Shown here in pieces: positions 25,440-38,075 of a stretch of 64,000 nt of DNA; position 1 is the stretch's first letter, and each line of letters opens with the position of its first letter. Below the pieces are notes generated by a model, which made no database searches, was not told the DNA's origin, and was given only the letters and a program-made list of their open reading frames with translations. This stretch comes from Euonymus europaeus. Its lineage: Eukaryota; Streptophyta; Magnoliopsida; Celastrales; Celastraceae. Location of the stretch: assembly GCA_963580455.1 (NCBI GenBank), contig OY756972.1, positions 13,035,001 to 13,099,000 on the forward strand. The letters are read 5' to 3'. Both the position numbers and the translations under genes were made by a program.

Positions 25440-26239
25440 CTTTGATGGTCTGAAGTTGCACAACTCTCTCTACGGAGGAGCTTTTAACGGTTTTGTCCAT
25501 TAGTCATAAAAAGTTGGTGTTTTGTCATCGAAATAATCTATGAAGCTTAAACTCGTAAAATTTGACATATAAGAACAATAAAAATTGTACACCGAGCAAC
25601 TTTGATGGTCTGAAGTTGCACAACTCTCTCTACGGAGGAGCTTTTAACGGTTTTGTCCATTAGTCATAAAAAGTTGGTGTTTTGTCATCGAAATAATCTA
25701 GGAAGCTTATACTCATAAAATTTGACTTATAAGAACAATAAAAATTGTACACCGGGTCACTTTGATGGTCCGAATTTGCTCAACTCTCTCTATGGAGGAG
25801 CATTTAACGGTTTTGTCCATTAGTCATAGAAAGTTGGTGTTTTGGCATCGAAATAATCTAAGAAGGTTATATTCATAAAATTTGACATATAAGAACAATA
25901 AAAAGTCTATCCCGAGCGACTTTGATAGTCCAAAGTTGCTCAACTCTCTCTATGGAGGAGCTTTTAATGGTTTTCTCGATTTTTCATAGAAAGTTGGTGT
26001 TTTGGCATCGAAGTAATCCAGTAAGCTTATACTCATAAAATTTGACATATAAGAACAATAAAAATTATACACCGAGCAACTTTGATGATCCGAAGTTGCT
26101 CAACTCTCTCTATGGAGGAGCTTTTAACGGTTTTGTCCATTTGTCATAGAAAGTTGGTATTTTGGCTTCCAAAAAATCTAGGAAAGTTATACTCATAAAA
26201 TTTGACATAGATGAACAATAAAAAGTCTATCCCGAGCGA

Positions 26240-28638
26240 CTTTGATAGTCCGAAGTTGCTCAACTCTCTCTATGGAGGAGCTTTTAACGGTTTTCTCCAT
26301 TTGTCGTAGAAAGTTGGTGTTTTGGCATCGAAATAATCTATGAAGCTTAAACTCGTAAAATTTGACATATAAGAACAATAAAAATTGTACACCGAGCAAC
26401 TTTGATGGTCTTAAGTTGCACAACTCTCTCTACGGAGGAGCTTTTAACGGTTTTGCCTATTAGTCATAAAAAGTTGGTGTTTTGTCATCGAAATAATCTA
26501 GGAAGCTTATACTCATAAAATTTGACTTATAAGAACAATAAAAATTGTACACCGGGTCACTTTGATGGTCCGAAGTTGCTCAACTCTCTCTATGGAGGAG
26601 CATTTAACGGTTTTGTCCATTAGTCATAGAAAGTTGGTGCTTTGGCATCGAAATAATCTAAGAAGGTTATATTCATAAAAATTGACATATAAGAACAATA
26701 AAAAGTCTATCCCGAGCGACTTTGATAGTCCAAAGTTGCTCAACTCTCTCTATCGAGGAGCTTTTAATGGTTTTCTCAATTTTTCATAGAAAGTTGGTCT
26801 TTTGGCATCGAAGTAATCCAGTAAGCTTATACTCATAAAATTTGACATATAACAACAATAAAAATTATACACCGAGCAACTTTAATGATCCGAAGTTGCT
26901 CAACTCTCTCTATGGAGGAGCTTTTAACGGTTTTGTCCATTTGTCATAGAAAGTTGGTGTTTTGGCATCCAAAAAATCTAGGAAAGTTATACTCATAAAA
27001 TTTGACATAGATGAACAATAAAAAGTCTATCCCGAGCGACTTTGATAGTCCGAAGTTGCTCAACTCTCTCTATGGTGGAGCTTTTAACGGTTTTCTCCAT
27101 TTGTCGTAGAAAGTTGGTGTTTTGGCATCGAAATAATCAATGAAGCTTAAACTCGTAAAATTTGACATATAAGAATAATAAAAATTGTACACCGAGCAAC
27201 TTTGATGGTCTGAAGTTGCACAACTCTCTCTACGGAGGAGCTTTTAACAGTTTTGTCCATTAGTCATAAAAAGTTGGTGTTTTGTCATCGAAATAATCTA
27301 GGAAGCTTATACTCATAAAATTTGACTTATAAGAACAATAAAAATTGTACACCGGGTCACTTTGATGGTCCGAAGTTGCTCAACTCTCTCTATGAAGGAG
27401 CATTTAACGGTTTTGTCCATTAGTCATAGAAAGTTGGTGTTTTCGCATCGAAATAATCTAAGAGGGTTATTTTCATAAAATTTGACATATAAGAACAATA
27501 AAAAGTCTATCCCGAGCGACTTTGATAGTCCGAAATTGCTCAACTCTCTCTATGGAGGAGCTTTTAACGGTTTTCCCAACTGTCATAGGAAGTTGGTGTT
27601 TTGGCATCGAAATAATCCAATAAGCTTATACTCATAAAATTTAAAATATAAGAACAATATAAATTATACACCGAGCAACTTTGATGATCGGAAGTTGCTC
27701 AACTCTCTCTATGGAGGAGCTTTTAACGGTTTTGTCCATTTGTCATAGAAAGTTTGTGTTTTGGAATCCAAATAATCTAGGAAAGTTATACTCATAAAAT
27801 TTGACATATAAGAACAATAAAAATTGTACACCGAGCAACTTTGATGGTCTGAAGTTGCACAACTCTCTCTACGGAGGAGCTTTTAACGGTTTTGTCCATT
27901 TGTCGTAAAAAGTTGGTGTTTTGTCATCGAAATAATCTATGAAGCTTAAACTCGTAAAATTTGACATATAAGAACAATAAAAATTGTACACCGAGCAACT
28001 TTGATGGTCTGAAGTTGCACAACTCTCTCTACGGAGGAGCTTTTAACGGTTTTGTCCATTAGTCATAAAAAGTTGGTGTTTTGTCATCGAAATAATCTAG
28101 GAAGCTTATACTCATAAAATTTGACTTATAAGAACAATAAAAATTGTACACCGGGTCACTTTGATGGTCCGAATTTGCTCAACTCTCTCTATGGAGGAGC
28201 ATTTAACGGTTTTGTCCATTAGTCATAGAAAGTTGGTGTTTTGGCATCGAAATAATCTAAGAAGGTTATATTCATAAAATTTGACATATAAGAACAATAA
28301 AAAGTCTATCCCGAGCGACTTTGATAGTCCAAAGTTGCTCAACTCTCTCTATGGAGGAGCTTTTAATGGTTTTCTCGATTTTTCATAGAAAGTTGGTGTT
28401 TTGGCATCGAAGTAATCCAGTAAGCTTATACTCATAAAATTTGACATATAAGAACAATAAAAATTATACACCGAGCAACTTTGATGATCCGAAGTTGCTC
28501 AACTCTCTCTATGGAGGAGCTTTTAACGGTTTTGTCCATTTGTCATAGAAAGTTGGTATTTTGGCTTCCAAAAAATCTAGGAAAGTTATACTCATAAAAT
28601 TTGACATAGATGAACAATAAAAAGTCTATCCCGAGCGA
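26240..28638. repeat. 15-mer HOR unit, copy 1
   Basis: Order from 26,240: D E F G A/C D E F B' C/E E E F G A/C. It contains two A/C hybrid monomers: one with ttggcatccaaaaaatc at 26,880 and one with ttggcttccaaaaaatc at 28,479. H and I classes are absent, unlike the canonical 9-mer. Confidence 0.88.
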
Positions 28639-31037
28639 CTTTGATAGTCCGAAGTTGCTCAACTCTCTCTATGGAGGAGCTTTTAACGGTTTTCTCCATT
28701 TGTCGTAGAAAGTTGGTGTTTTGGCATCGAAATAATCTATGAAGCTTAAACTCGTAAAATTTGACATATAAGAACAATAAAAATTGTACACCGAGCAACT
28801 TTGATGGTCTTAAGTTGCACAACTCTCTCTACGGAGGAGCTTTTAACGGTTTTGCCTATTAGTCATAAAAAGTTGGTGTTTTGTCATCGAAATAATCTAG
28901 GAAGCTTATACTCATAAAATTTGACTTATAAGAACAATAAAAATTGTACACCGGGTCACTTTGATGGTCCGAAGTTGCTCAACTCTCTCTATGGAGGAGC
29001 ATTTAACGGTTTTGTCCATTAGTCATAGAAAGTTGGTGCTTTGGCATCGAAATAATCTAAGAAGGTTATATTCATAAAAATTGACATATAAGAACAATAA
29101 AAAGTCTATCCCGAGCGACTTTGATAGTCCAAAGTTGCTCAACTCTCTCTATCGAGGAGCTTTTAATGGTTTTCTCAATTTTTCATAGAAAGTTGGTCTT
29201 TTGGCATCGAAGTAATCCAGTAAGCTTATACTCATAAAATTTGACATATAACAACAATAAAAATTATACACCGAGCAACTTTAATGATCCGAAGTTGCTC
29301 AACTCTCTCTATGGAGGAGCTTTTAACGGTTTTGTCCATTTGTCATAGAAAGTTGGTGTTTTGGCATCCAAAAAATCTAGGAAAGTTATACTCATAAAAT
29401 TTGACATAGATGAACAATAAAAAGTCTATCCCGAGCGACTTTGATAGTCCGAAGTTGCTCAACTCTCTCTATGGTGGAGCTTTTAACGGTTTTCTCCATT
29501 TGTCGTAGAAAGTTGGTGTTTTGGCATCGAAATAATCAATGAAGCTTAAACTCGTAAAATTTGACATATAAGAATAATAAAAATTGTACACCGAGCAACT
29601 TTGATGGTCTGAAGTTGCACAACTCTCTCTACGGAGGAGCTTTTAACAGTTTTGTCCATTAGTCATAAAAAGTTGGTGTTTTGTCATCGAAATAATCTGG
29701 GAAGCTTATACTCATAAAATTTGACTTATAAGAACAATAAAAATTGTACACCGGGTCACTTTGATGGTCCGAAGTTGCTCAACTCTCTCTATGAAGGAGC
29801 ATTTAACGGTTTTGTCCATTAGTCATAGAAAGTTGGTGTTTTCGCATCGAAATAATCTAAGAGGGTTATTTTCATAAAATTTGACATATAAGAACAATAA
29901 AAAGTCTATCCCGAGCGACTTTGATAGTCCGAAATTGCTCAACTCTCTCTATGGAGAAGCTTTTAACGGTTTTCCCAACTGTCATAGGAAGTTGGTGTTT
30001 TGGCATCGAAATAATCCAATAAGCTTATACTCATAAAATTTAAAATATAAGAACAATATAAATTATACACCGAGCAACTTTGATGATCGGAAGTTGCTCA
30101 ACTCTCTCTATGGAGGAGCTTTTAACGGTTTTGTCCATTTGTCATAGAAAGTTTGTGTTTTGGAATCCAAATAATCTAGGAAAGTTATACTCATAAAATT
30201 TGACATAGATGAACAATAAAAAGTCTATCCCGAGCAACTTTGATAGTCCAAAGTTGCTCAACTCTCTCTATGGAGGAGCTTTTAACGGTTTTCTCCATTT
30301 GTCGTAGAAAGTTGGTGTTTTTTCATCGAAATAATCTATGAAGCTTAAACTCGTAAAATTTGACATATAAGAACAATAAAAATTGTACACCGAGCAACTT
30401 TGATGGTCTGAAGTTGCACAACTCTCTCTACGGAGGAGCTTTTAACGGTTTTGTCCATTAGTCATAAAAAGTTGGTGTTTTGTCATCGAAATAATCTAGG
30501 AAGCTTATACTCATAAAATTTGACTTATAAGAACAATAAAAATTGTACACCGGGTCACTTTGATGGTCCGAATTTGCTCAATTCTCTCTATGGAGGAGCA
30601 TTTAACGGTTTTGTCCATTAGTCATAGAAAGTTGGTGTTTTGGCATCGAAATAATCTAAGAAGGTTATATTCATAAAATTTGACATATAAGAACAATAAA
30701 AAGTCTATCCCGAGCGACTTTGATAGTCCAAAGTTGCTCAACTCTCTCTATGGAGGAGCTTTTAATGGTTTTCTCGATTTTTCATAGAAAGTTGGTGTTT
30801 TGGCATCGAAGTAATCCAGTAAGCTTATACTCATAAAATTTGACATATAAGAACAATAAAAATTATACACCGAGCAACTTTGATGATCCGAAGTTGCTCA
30901 ACTCTCTCTATGGAGGAGCTTTTAACGGTTTTGTCCATTTGTCATAGAAAGTTGGTATTTTGGCTTCCAAAAAATCTAGGAAAGTTATACTCATAAAATT
31001 TGACATAGATGAACAATAAAAAGTCTATCCCGAGCGA
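28639..31037. repeat. 15-mer HOR unit, copy 2
   Basis: Same order as copy 1, except that the stretch at about 30,195-30,330 keeps C and D type sequence (acatagatgaac, gatagtccaaag, ttttttcatcg) where copy 1 has an E-like substitution. A local gene-conversion-like patch therefore separates the two copies. Confidence 0.88.
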
Positions 31038-32327
31038 CTTTGATAGTCCGAAGTTGCTCAACTCTCTCTATGGAGGAGCTTTTAACGGTTTTCTCCATTT
31101 GTCGTAGAAAGTTGGTGTTTTGGCATCGAAATAATCTATGAAGCTTAAACTCGTAAAATTTGACATATAAGAACAATAAAAATTGTACACCGAGCAACTT
31201 TGATGGTCTTAAGTTGCACAACTCTCTCTACGGAGGAGCTTTTAACGGTTTTGCCTATTAGTCATAAAAAGTTGGTGTTTTGTCATCGAAATAATCTAGG
31301 AAGCTTATACTCATAAAATTTGACTTATAAGAACAATAAAAATTGTACACCGGGTCACTTTGATGGTCCGAAGTTGCTCAACTCTCTCTATGGAGGAGCA
31401 TTTAACGGTTTTGTCCATTAGTCATAGAAAGTTGGTGCTTTGGCATCGAAATAATCTAAGAAGGTTATATTCATAAAAATTGACATATAAGAACAATAAA
31501 AAGTCTATCCCGAGCGACTTTGATAGTCCAAAGTTGCTCAACTCTCTCTATCGAGGAGCTTTTAATGGTTTTCTCAATTTTTCATAGAAAGTTGGTCTTT
31601 TGGCATCGAAGTAATCCAGTAAGCTTATACTCATAAAATTTGACATATAACAACAATAAAAATTATACACCGAGCAACTTTAATGATCCGAAGTTGCTCA
31701 ACTCTCTCTATGGAGGAGCTTTTAACGGTTTTGTCCATTTGTCATAGAAAGTTGGTGTTTTGGCATCCAAAAAATCTAGGAAAGTTATACTCATAAAATT
31801 TGACATAGATGAACAATAAAAAGTCTATCCCGAGCGACTTTGATAGTCCGAAGTTGCTCAACTCTCTCTATGGTGGAGCTTTTAACGGTTTTCTCCATTT
31901 GTCGTAGAAAGTTGGTGTTTTGGCATCGAAATAATCAATGAAGCTTAAACTCGTAAAATTTGACATATAAGAATAATAAAAATTGTACACCGAGCAACTT
32001 TGATGGTCTGAAGTTGCACAACTCTCTCTACGGAGGAGCTTTTAACAGTTTTGTCCATTAGTCATAAAAAGTTGGTGTTTTGTCATCGAAATAATCTAGG
32101 AAGCTTATACTCATAAAATTTGACTTATAAGAACAATAAAAATTGTACACCGGGTCACTTTGATGGTCCGAAGTTGCTCAACTCTCTCTATGAAGGAGCA
32201 TTTAACGGTTTTGTCCATTAGTCATAGAAAGTTGGTGTTTTCGCATCGAAATAATCTAAGAGGGTTATTTTCATAAAATTTGACATATAAGAACAATAAA
32301 AAGTCTATCCCGAGCGACTTTGATAGT
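31038..32327. repeat. 15-mer HOR unit, partial copy 3
   Basis: Follows copies 1 and 2 for eight monomers. It then switches at 32,328 to a G monomer (gtccaaagttg) where the others have B' (gtccgaaattg), leading into the canonical 9-mers. Confidence 0.88.
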
Positions 32328-33757
32328 CCAAAGTTGCTCAACTCTCTCTATGGAGGAGCGTTTAATGGTTTTCTCGATTTTTCATAGAAAGTTGGTGTTT
32401 TGGGATCGAAGTAATCCAGTAAGGTTATACTCATAAAATTTGACATATAAGAACAACAAAAATTATACACCGAGCAACTTTGATGATCCGAAGTTGCTCA
32501 ACTCTTTCTATGGAGGTGCTTTTAACGGTTTCGTCCATTTATCATAGAAAGTTGGTGTTTTGGCATCGAAATAATTTATGAAGCTTATACTCATAAAATT
32601 TGACATATAAGAACAATAAAAACTTTACACCGAGCAACTTTGATGGTTCGAAGTTGCTCAACTCTCTCTATGGAGGAGCTTTTAACATTTTTGTCCATTT
32701 GTCATAGAAAGCAGGTGTTTTGGCATCGAAATAATCTAGGAAGCTTATACTGATAAAATTTGACATATAAGAACAATAAAAATTGTACACCGAGCAACTT
32801 TGATGATCCGAAGTTGCTCAACTCTCTCTATGGAGGAGCTTTTAACGGTTTTGTCCATTTGTCATAGAAAGTTGGTGTTTTGGCATCGAAATAGTCTAGG
32901 AAGTTTATACTCATAAAATTTGACATATAAAAATAATAAAAAGTCTATCCCAAGCGACTTTGATAGTCCGAAATTGCTCAACTCTCTCTATGGAGAAGCT
33001 TTTAACGGTTTTCTCCAACTGTCATAGAAAGTTGGTGTTTTGGCATCGAAATAATCCAATAAGCTTATACTCATAAAATTTAAAATATAAGAACAATAAA
33101 AATTGTACACCGAGCAACTTTGATGATCGGAAGTTGCTCAACTCTCTCTATGGAGGAGCTTTTAACGGTTTTGTCCATTTGTCATAGAAAGTTAGTGTTT
33201 TGGAATCCAAATAATCTAGGAAAGTTATACTCATAAAATTTGACATAGATGAACAATAAAAAGTCTATCCCGAGCGACTTTGATAGTCCGAAGTTGCTCA
33301 ACTCTCTGTATGGAGGAACTTTTAACGGTTTTCTCCGTTTGTCGTAGAAAGTTGGTGTTTTGGCATCGAAATAATCTATGAAGCTTAAACTCGTAAAATT
33401 TGACATATAAGAACAATAAAAATTGTACACCGAGCAACTTTGATGGTCTGAAGTTGCACAACTCTCTCTACGGAGGAGCTTTTAACGGTTTTGTCCGTTA
33501 GTCATAAAAAGTTGGTGTTTTGTCATCGAAATAATCTAGGAAGCTTATACTCATAAAATTTGACTTATAAGAACAATAAAAATTGTACACCGGGTCACTT
33601 TGATGGTCCGAAGTTGCTCAACTCTCTCTATGGAGGAGCATTTAACGGTTTTGTCCATTAGTCATAGAAAGTTGGTGTTTTGGCATCGAAATAATCTAAG
33701 AAGGTTATATTCATAAAATTTGACATATAAGAACAATAAAAAGTCTATCCCGAGCGA
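32318..33757. repeat. Canonical 9-mer HOR, phase G-H-I-A-B-C-D-E-F, copy 1
   Basis: Nine monomers in canonical circular order, with private markers tgggatcgaagtaatcc (32,401), aataatttatgaag (32,570) and aaagcaggtg (32,708) that recur 1,440 bp later. Confidence 0.9.
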
Positions 33758-35196
33758 CTTTGATAGTCCAAAGTTGCTCAACTCTCTCTATGGAGGAGCT
33801 TTTAATGGTTTTCTCGATTTTTCATAGAAAGTTGGTGTTTTGGGATCGAAGTAATCCAGTAAGCTTATACTCATAAAATTTGACATATAAGAACAACAAA
33901 AATTATACACCGAGCAACTTTGATGATCCGAAGTTGCTCAACTCTCTCTATGGAGGTGCTTTTAACGGTTTCGTCCATTTATCATAGAAAGTTGGTGTTT
34001 TGGCATCGAAATAATTTATGAAGCTTATACTCATAAAATTTGACATATAAGAACAATAAAAAGTTTACACCGAGCAACTTTGATGGTTCGAAGTTGCTCA
34101 ACTCTCTCTATGGAGGAGCTTTTAACATTTTTGTCCATTTGTCATAGAAAGCAGGTGTTTTGGCATCGAAATAATCTAGGAAGCTTATACTGATAAAATT
34201 TGACATATAAGAACAATAAAAATTGTACACCGAGCAACTTTGATGATCCGAAGTTGCTCAACACTCTCTATGGAGGAGCTTTTAACGGTTTTGTCCATTT
34301 GTCATAGAAAGTTGGTGTTTTGGCATCGAAATAGTCTAGGAAGGTTATACTCATAAAATTTGACATATAAAAATAATAAAAAGTCTATCCCAAGCGACTT
34401 TGATAGTCCGACATTGCTCAACTCTCTCTATGGAGAAGCTTTTAACGGTTTTCTCCAACTGTCATAGAAAGTTGGTGTTTTGGCATCGAAATAATCCAAT
34501 AAGCTTATACTCATAAAATTTAAAATATAAGAACAATAAAAATTGTACACCGAGCAACTTTGATGATCGAAAGTTGCTCAACTCTCTCTATGGAGGAGCT
34601 TTTAACGGTTTTGTCCATTTGTCATAGAAAGTTTGTGTTTTGGAATCCAAATAATCTAGGAAAGTTATACTCATAAAATTTGACATAGATGAACAATAAA
34701 AAGTCTATCCCGAGCGACTTTGATAGTCCGAAGTTGCTCAACTCTCTCTATGGAGGAACTTTCAACGGTTTTCTCCATTTGTCGTAGAAAGTTGGTGTTT
34801 TGGCATCGAAATAATCTATGAAGCTTAAACTCGTAAAATTTGACATATAAGAACAATAAAAATTGTACACCGAGCAACTTTGATGGTCTGAAGTTGCACA
34901 ACTCTCTCTACGGAGGAGCTTTTAACGGTTTTGTCCATTAGTCATAAAAAGTTGGTGTTTTGCATCGAAATAATCTAGGAAGCTTATACTCATAAAATTT
35001 GACTTATAAGAACAATAAAAATTGTACACCGGGTCACTTTGATGGTCCGAAGTTGCTCAACTCTCTCTATGGAGGAGCATTTAACGGTTTTGTCCATTAG
35101 TCATAGAAAGTTGGTGTTTTGGCATCGAAATAATCTAAGAAGGTTATATTCATAAAATTTGACATATAAGAACAATAAAAAGTCTATCCCGAGCGA
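33758..35196. repeat. Canonical 9-mer HOR, phase G-H-I-A-B-C-D-E-F, copy 2
   Basis: Repeats the previous unit with the same private markers at 33,841, 34,010 and 34,148. A 1-bp deletion in the E monomer (gttttgcatcg, near 34,964) makes the unit 1,439 bp. Confidence 0.9.
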
Positions 35197-36635
35197 CTTT
35201 GATAGTCCAAAGTTGCTCAACTCTCCCTATGGAGGAGCTTTTAATGGTTTTCTCGATTTTTCATAGAAAGTTGGTGTTTTGGAATCGAAGTAATCCAGTA
35301 AGCTTATACTGATAAAATTTCACATATAAGAACAATAAAAATTATACACCGAGCAACTTTGATGATCCGAAGTTGCTCAACTCTCTCTATGGAGGAGCTT
35401 TTAACGGTGTTGTTCATTTGTCATAGAAAGTTGGTGTTTTGGCATCGAAATAGTCTAGGAAGGTTATACTCATAAAATTTGACATATAAAAATAATAAAA
35501 AGTCTATCCCAAGCGACTTTGATAGTCCGAAATTGCTCAACTCTCTCTATGGAGAAGCTTTTAACGGTTTTCTCCAACTGTCATAGAAAGTTGGTGTTTT
35601 GGCATCGAAATAATCCAATAAGCTTATACTCATAAAATTTAAAATATAAGAACAATAAAAATTGTACACCGAGCAACTTTGATGATCGGAAGTTGCTCAA
35701 CTCTCTCTATGGAGGAGCTTTTAACGGTTTTGTCCATTTGTCATAGAAAGTTAGTGTTTTGGAATCCAAATAATCTAGGAAAGTTATACTCATAAAATTT
35801 GACATAGATGAACAATAAAAAGTCTATCCCGAGCGACTTTGATAGTCCGAAGTTGCTCAACTCTCTCTATGGAGGAACTTTTAACGGTTTTCTCCATTTG
35901 TCGTAGAAAGTTGGTGTTTTGGCATCGAAATAATCTATGAAGCTTAAACTCGTAAAATTTGACATATAAGAACAATAAAAATTGTACACCGAGCAACTTT
36001 GATGGTCTGAAGTTGCACAACTCTCTCTACGGAGGAGCTTTTAACGGTTTTGTCCATTAGTCATAAAAAGTTGGTGTTTTGCATCGAAATAATCTAGGAA
36101 GCTTATACTCATAAAATTTGACTTATAAGAACAATAAAAATTGTACACCGGGTCACTTTGATGGTCCGAAGTTGCTCAACTCTCTCTATGGAGGAGCATT
36201 TAACGGTTTTGTCCATTAGTCATAGAAAGTTAGTGTTTTGGCATCGAAATAATCTAAGAAGGTTATATTCATAAAATTTGACATATAAAAACAATAAAAA
36301 GTCTATCCCGAGCGACTTTGATAGTCCGAAGTTGCTCAACTCTCTCTATGGAGGAGCTTTTAACGGTTTTCTCCATTTGTCGTAGAAAGTTGGTGTTTTG
36401 GCATCGAAATAATCTATGAAGCTTAAACTCGTAAAATTGGACATATAAGAACAATAAAAATTGTACACCGAGCAACTTTGATGGTCTGAAGTTGCACAAC
36501 TCTCTCTACGGAGGAGCATTTAACGGTTTTGTCCATTAGTCATAGAAAGTTGGTGTTTTGGCATCGAAATAATCTAAGAAAGTTATATTCATAAAATTTG
36601 ACATATAAGAACAATAAAAAGTCTATCTCGAGCGA
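35197..36635. repeat. Derived 9-mer HOR, G-A-B-C-D-E-F-D-E/F, copy 1
   Basis: Nine monomers again, but H and I are lost and D plus an E/F hybrid are added. Markers include ggaatcgaagtaatcc with tttcacatataag (35,281-35,330) and the 1-bp deletion gttttgcatcg near 36,082. The unit length therefore stays about 1,440 bp although its composition changed. Confidence 0.88.
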
Positions 36636-38075
36636 CTTTGATAGTCCAAAGTTGCTCAACTCTCCCTATGGAGGAGCTTTTAATGGTTTTCTCGATTTTT
36701 CATAGAAAGTTGGTGTTTTGGAATCGAAGTAATCCAGTAAGCTTATACTGATAAAATTTCACATATAAGAACAATAAAAATTATACACCGAGCAACTTTG
36801 ATGATCCGAAGTTGCTCAACTCTCTCTATGGAGGAGCTTTTAACGGTGTTGTTCATTTGTCATAGAAAGTTGGTGTTTTGGCATCGAAATAGTCTAGGAA
36901 GGTTATACTCATAAAATTTGACATATAAAAATAATAAAAAGTCTATCCCAAGCGACTTTGATAGTCCGAAATTGCTCAACTCTCTCTATGGAGAAGCTTT
37001 TAACGGTTTTCTCCAACTGTCATAGAAAGTTGGTGTTTTGGCATCGAAATAATCCAATAAGCTTATACTCATAAAATTTAAAATATAAGAACAATAAAAA
37101 TTGTACACCGAGCAACTTTGATGATCGGAAGTTGCTCAACTCTCTCTATGGAGGAGCTTTTAACGGTTTTGTCCATTTGTCATAGAAAGTTAGTGTTTTG
37201 GAATCCAAATAATCTAGGAAAGTTATACTCATAAAATTTGACATAGATGAACAATAAAAAGTCTATCCCGAGCGACTTTGATAGTCCGAAGTTGCTCAAC
37301 TCTCTCTATGGAGGAACTTTTAACGGTTTTCTCCATTTGTCGTAGAAAGTTGGTGTTTTGGCATCGAAATAATCTATGAAGCTTAAACTCGTAAAATTTG
37401 ACATATAAGAACAATAAAAATTGTACACCGAGCAACTTTGATGGTCTGAAGTTGCACAACTCTCTCTACGGAGGAGCTTTTAACGGTTTTGTCCATTAGT
37501 CATAAAAAGTTGGTGTTTTGTCATCGAAATAATCTAGGAAGCTTATACTCATAAAATTTGACTTATAAGAACAATAAAAATTGTACACCGGGTCACTTTG
37601 ATGGTCCGAAGTTGCTCCACTCTCTCTATGGAGGAGCATTTAACGGTTTTGTCCATTAGTCATAGAAAGTTGGTGTTTTGGCATCGAAATAATCTAAGAA
37701 GGTTATATTCATAAAATTTGACATAGATGAACAATAAAAAGTCTATCCCGAGCGACTTTGATAGTCCGAAGTTGCTCAACTCTCTCTATGGAGGAGCTTT
37801 TAACGGTTTTCTCCATTTGTCGTAGAAAGTTGGTGTTTTGGCATCGAAATAATCTATGAAGCTTAAACTCGTAAAATTGGACATATAAGAACAATAAAAA
37901 TTGTACACCGAGCAACTTTGATGGTCTGAAGTTGCACAACTCTCTCTACGGAGGAGCATTTAACGGTTTTGTCCATTAGTCATAGAAAGTTGGTGTTTTG
38001 GCATCGAAATAATCTAAGAAAGTTATATTCATAAAATTTGACATATAAGAACAATAAAAAGTCTATCTCGAGCGA
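36636..38075. repeat. Derived 9-mer HOR, G-A-B-C-D-E-F-D-E/F, copy 2
   Basis: Tandem copy of the previous unit with the same G-A junction and the same E/F hybrid monomer (37,921-38,075). It lacks the 1-bp deletion and has acatagatgaac near 37,721 where copy 1 has acatataaaaac. Confidence 0.88.

Larger units (their letters stand above)
25440..32327. repeat. 15-monomer HOR region with 2,399-bp period
   Basis: The sequence repeats every 2,399 bp, which is 15 monomers minus 1 bp, about 2.9 times. Marker variants ttggcttccaaaaaatc at 26,162, 28,561 and 30,960, ggtcttaagttgcac at 26,407, 28,806 and 31,205, and tatcgagg near 26,752, 29,151 and 31,550 all keep this spacing. The single-base shortfall comes from ttttcccaac (one base short of the usual B monomer) near 27,574 and 29,973. 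Confidence 0.93.
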
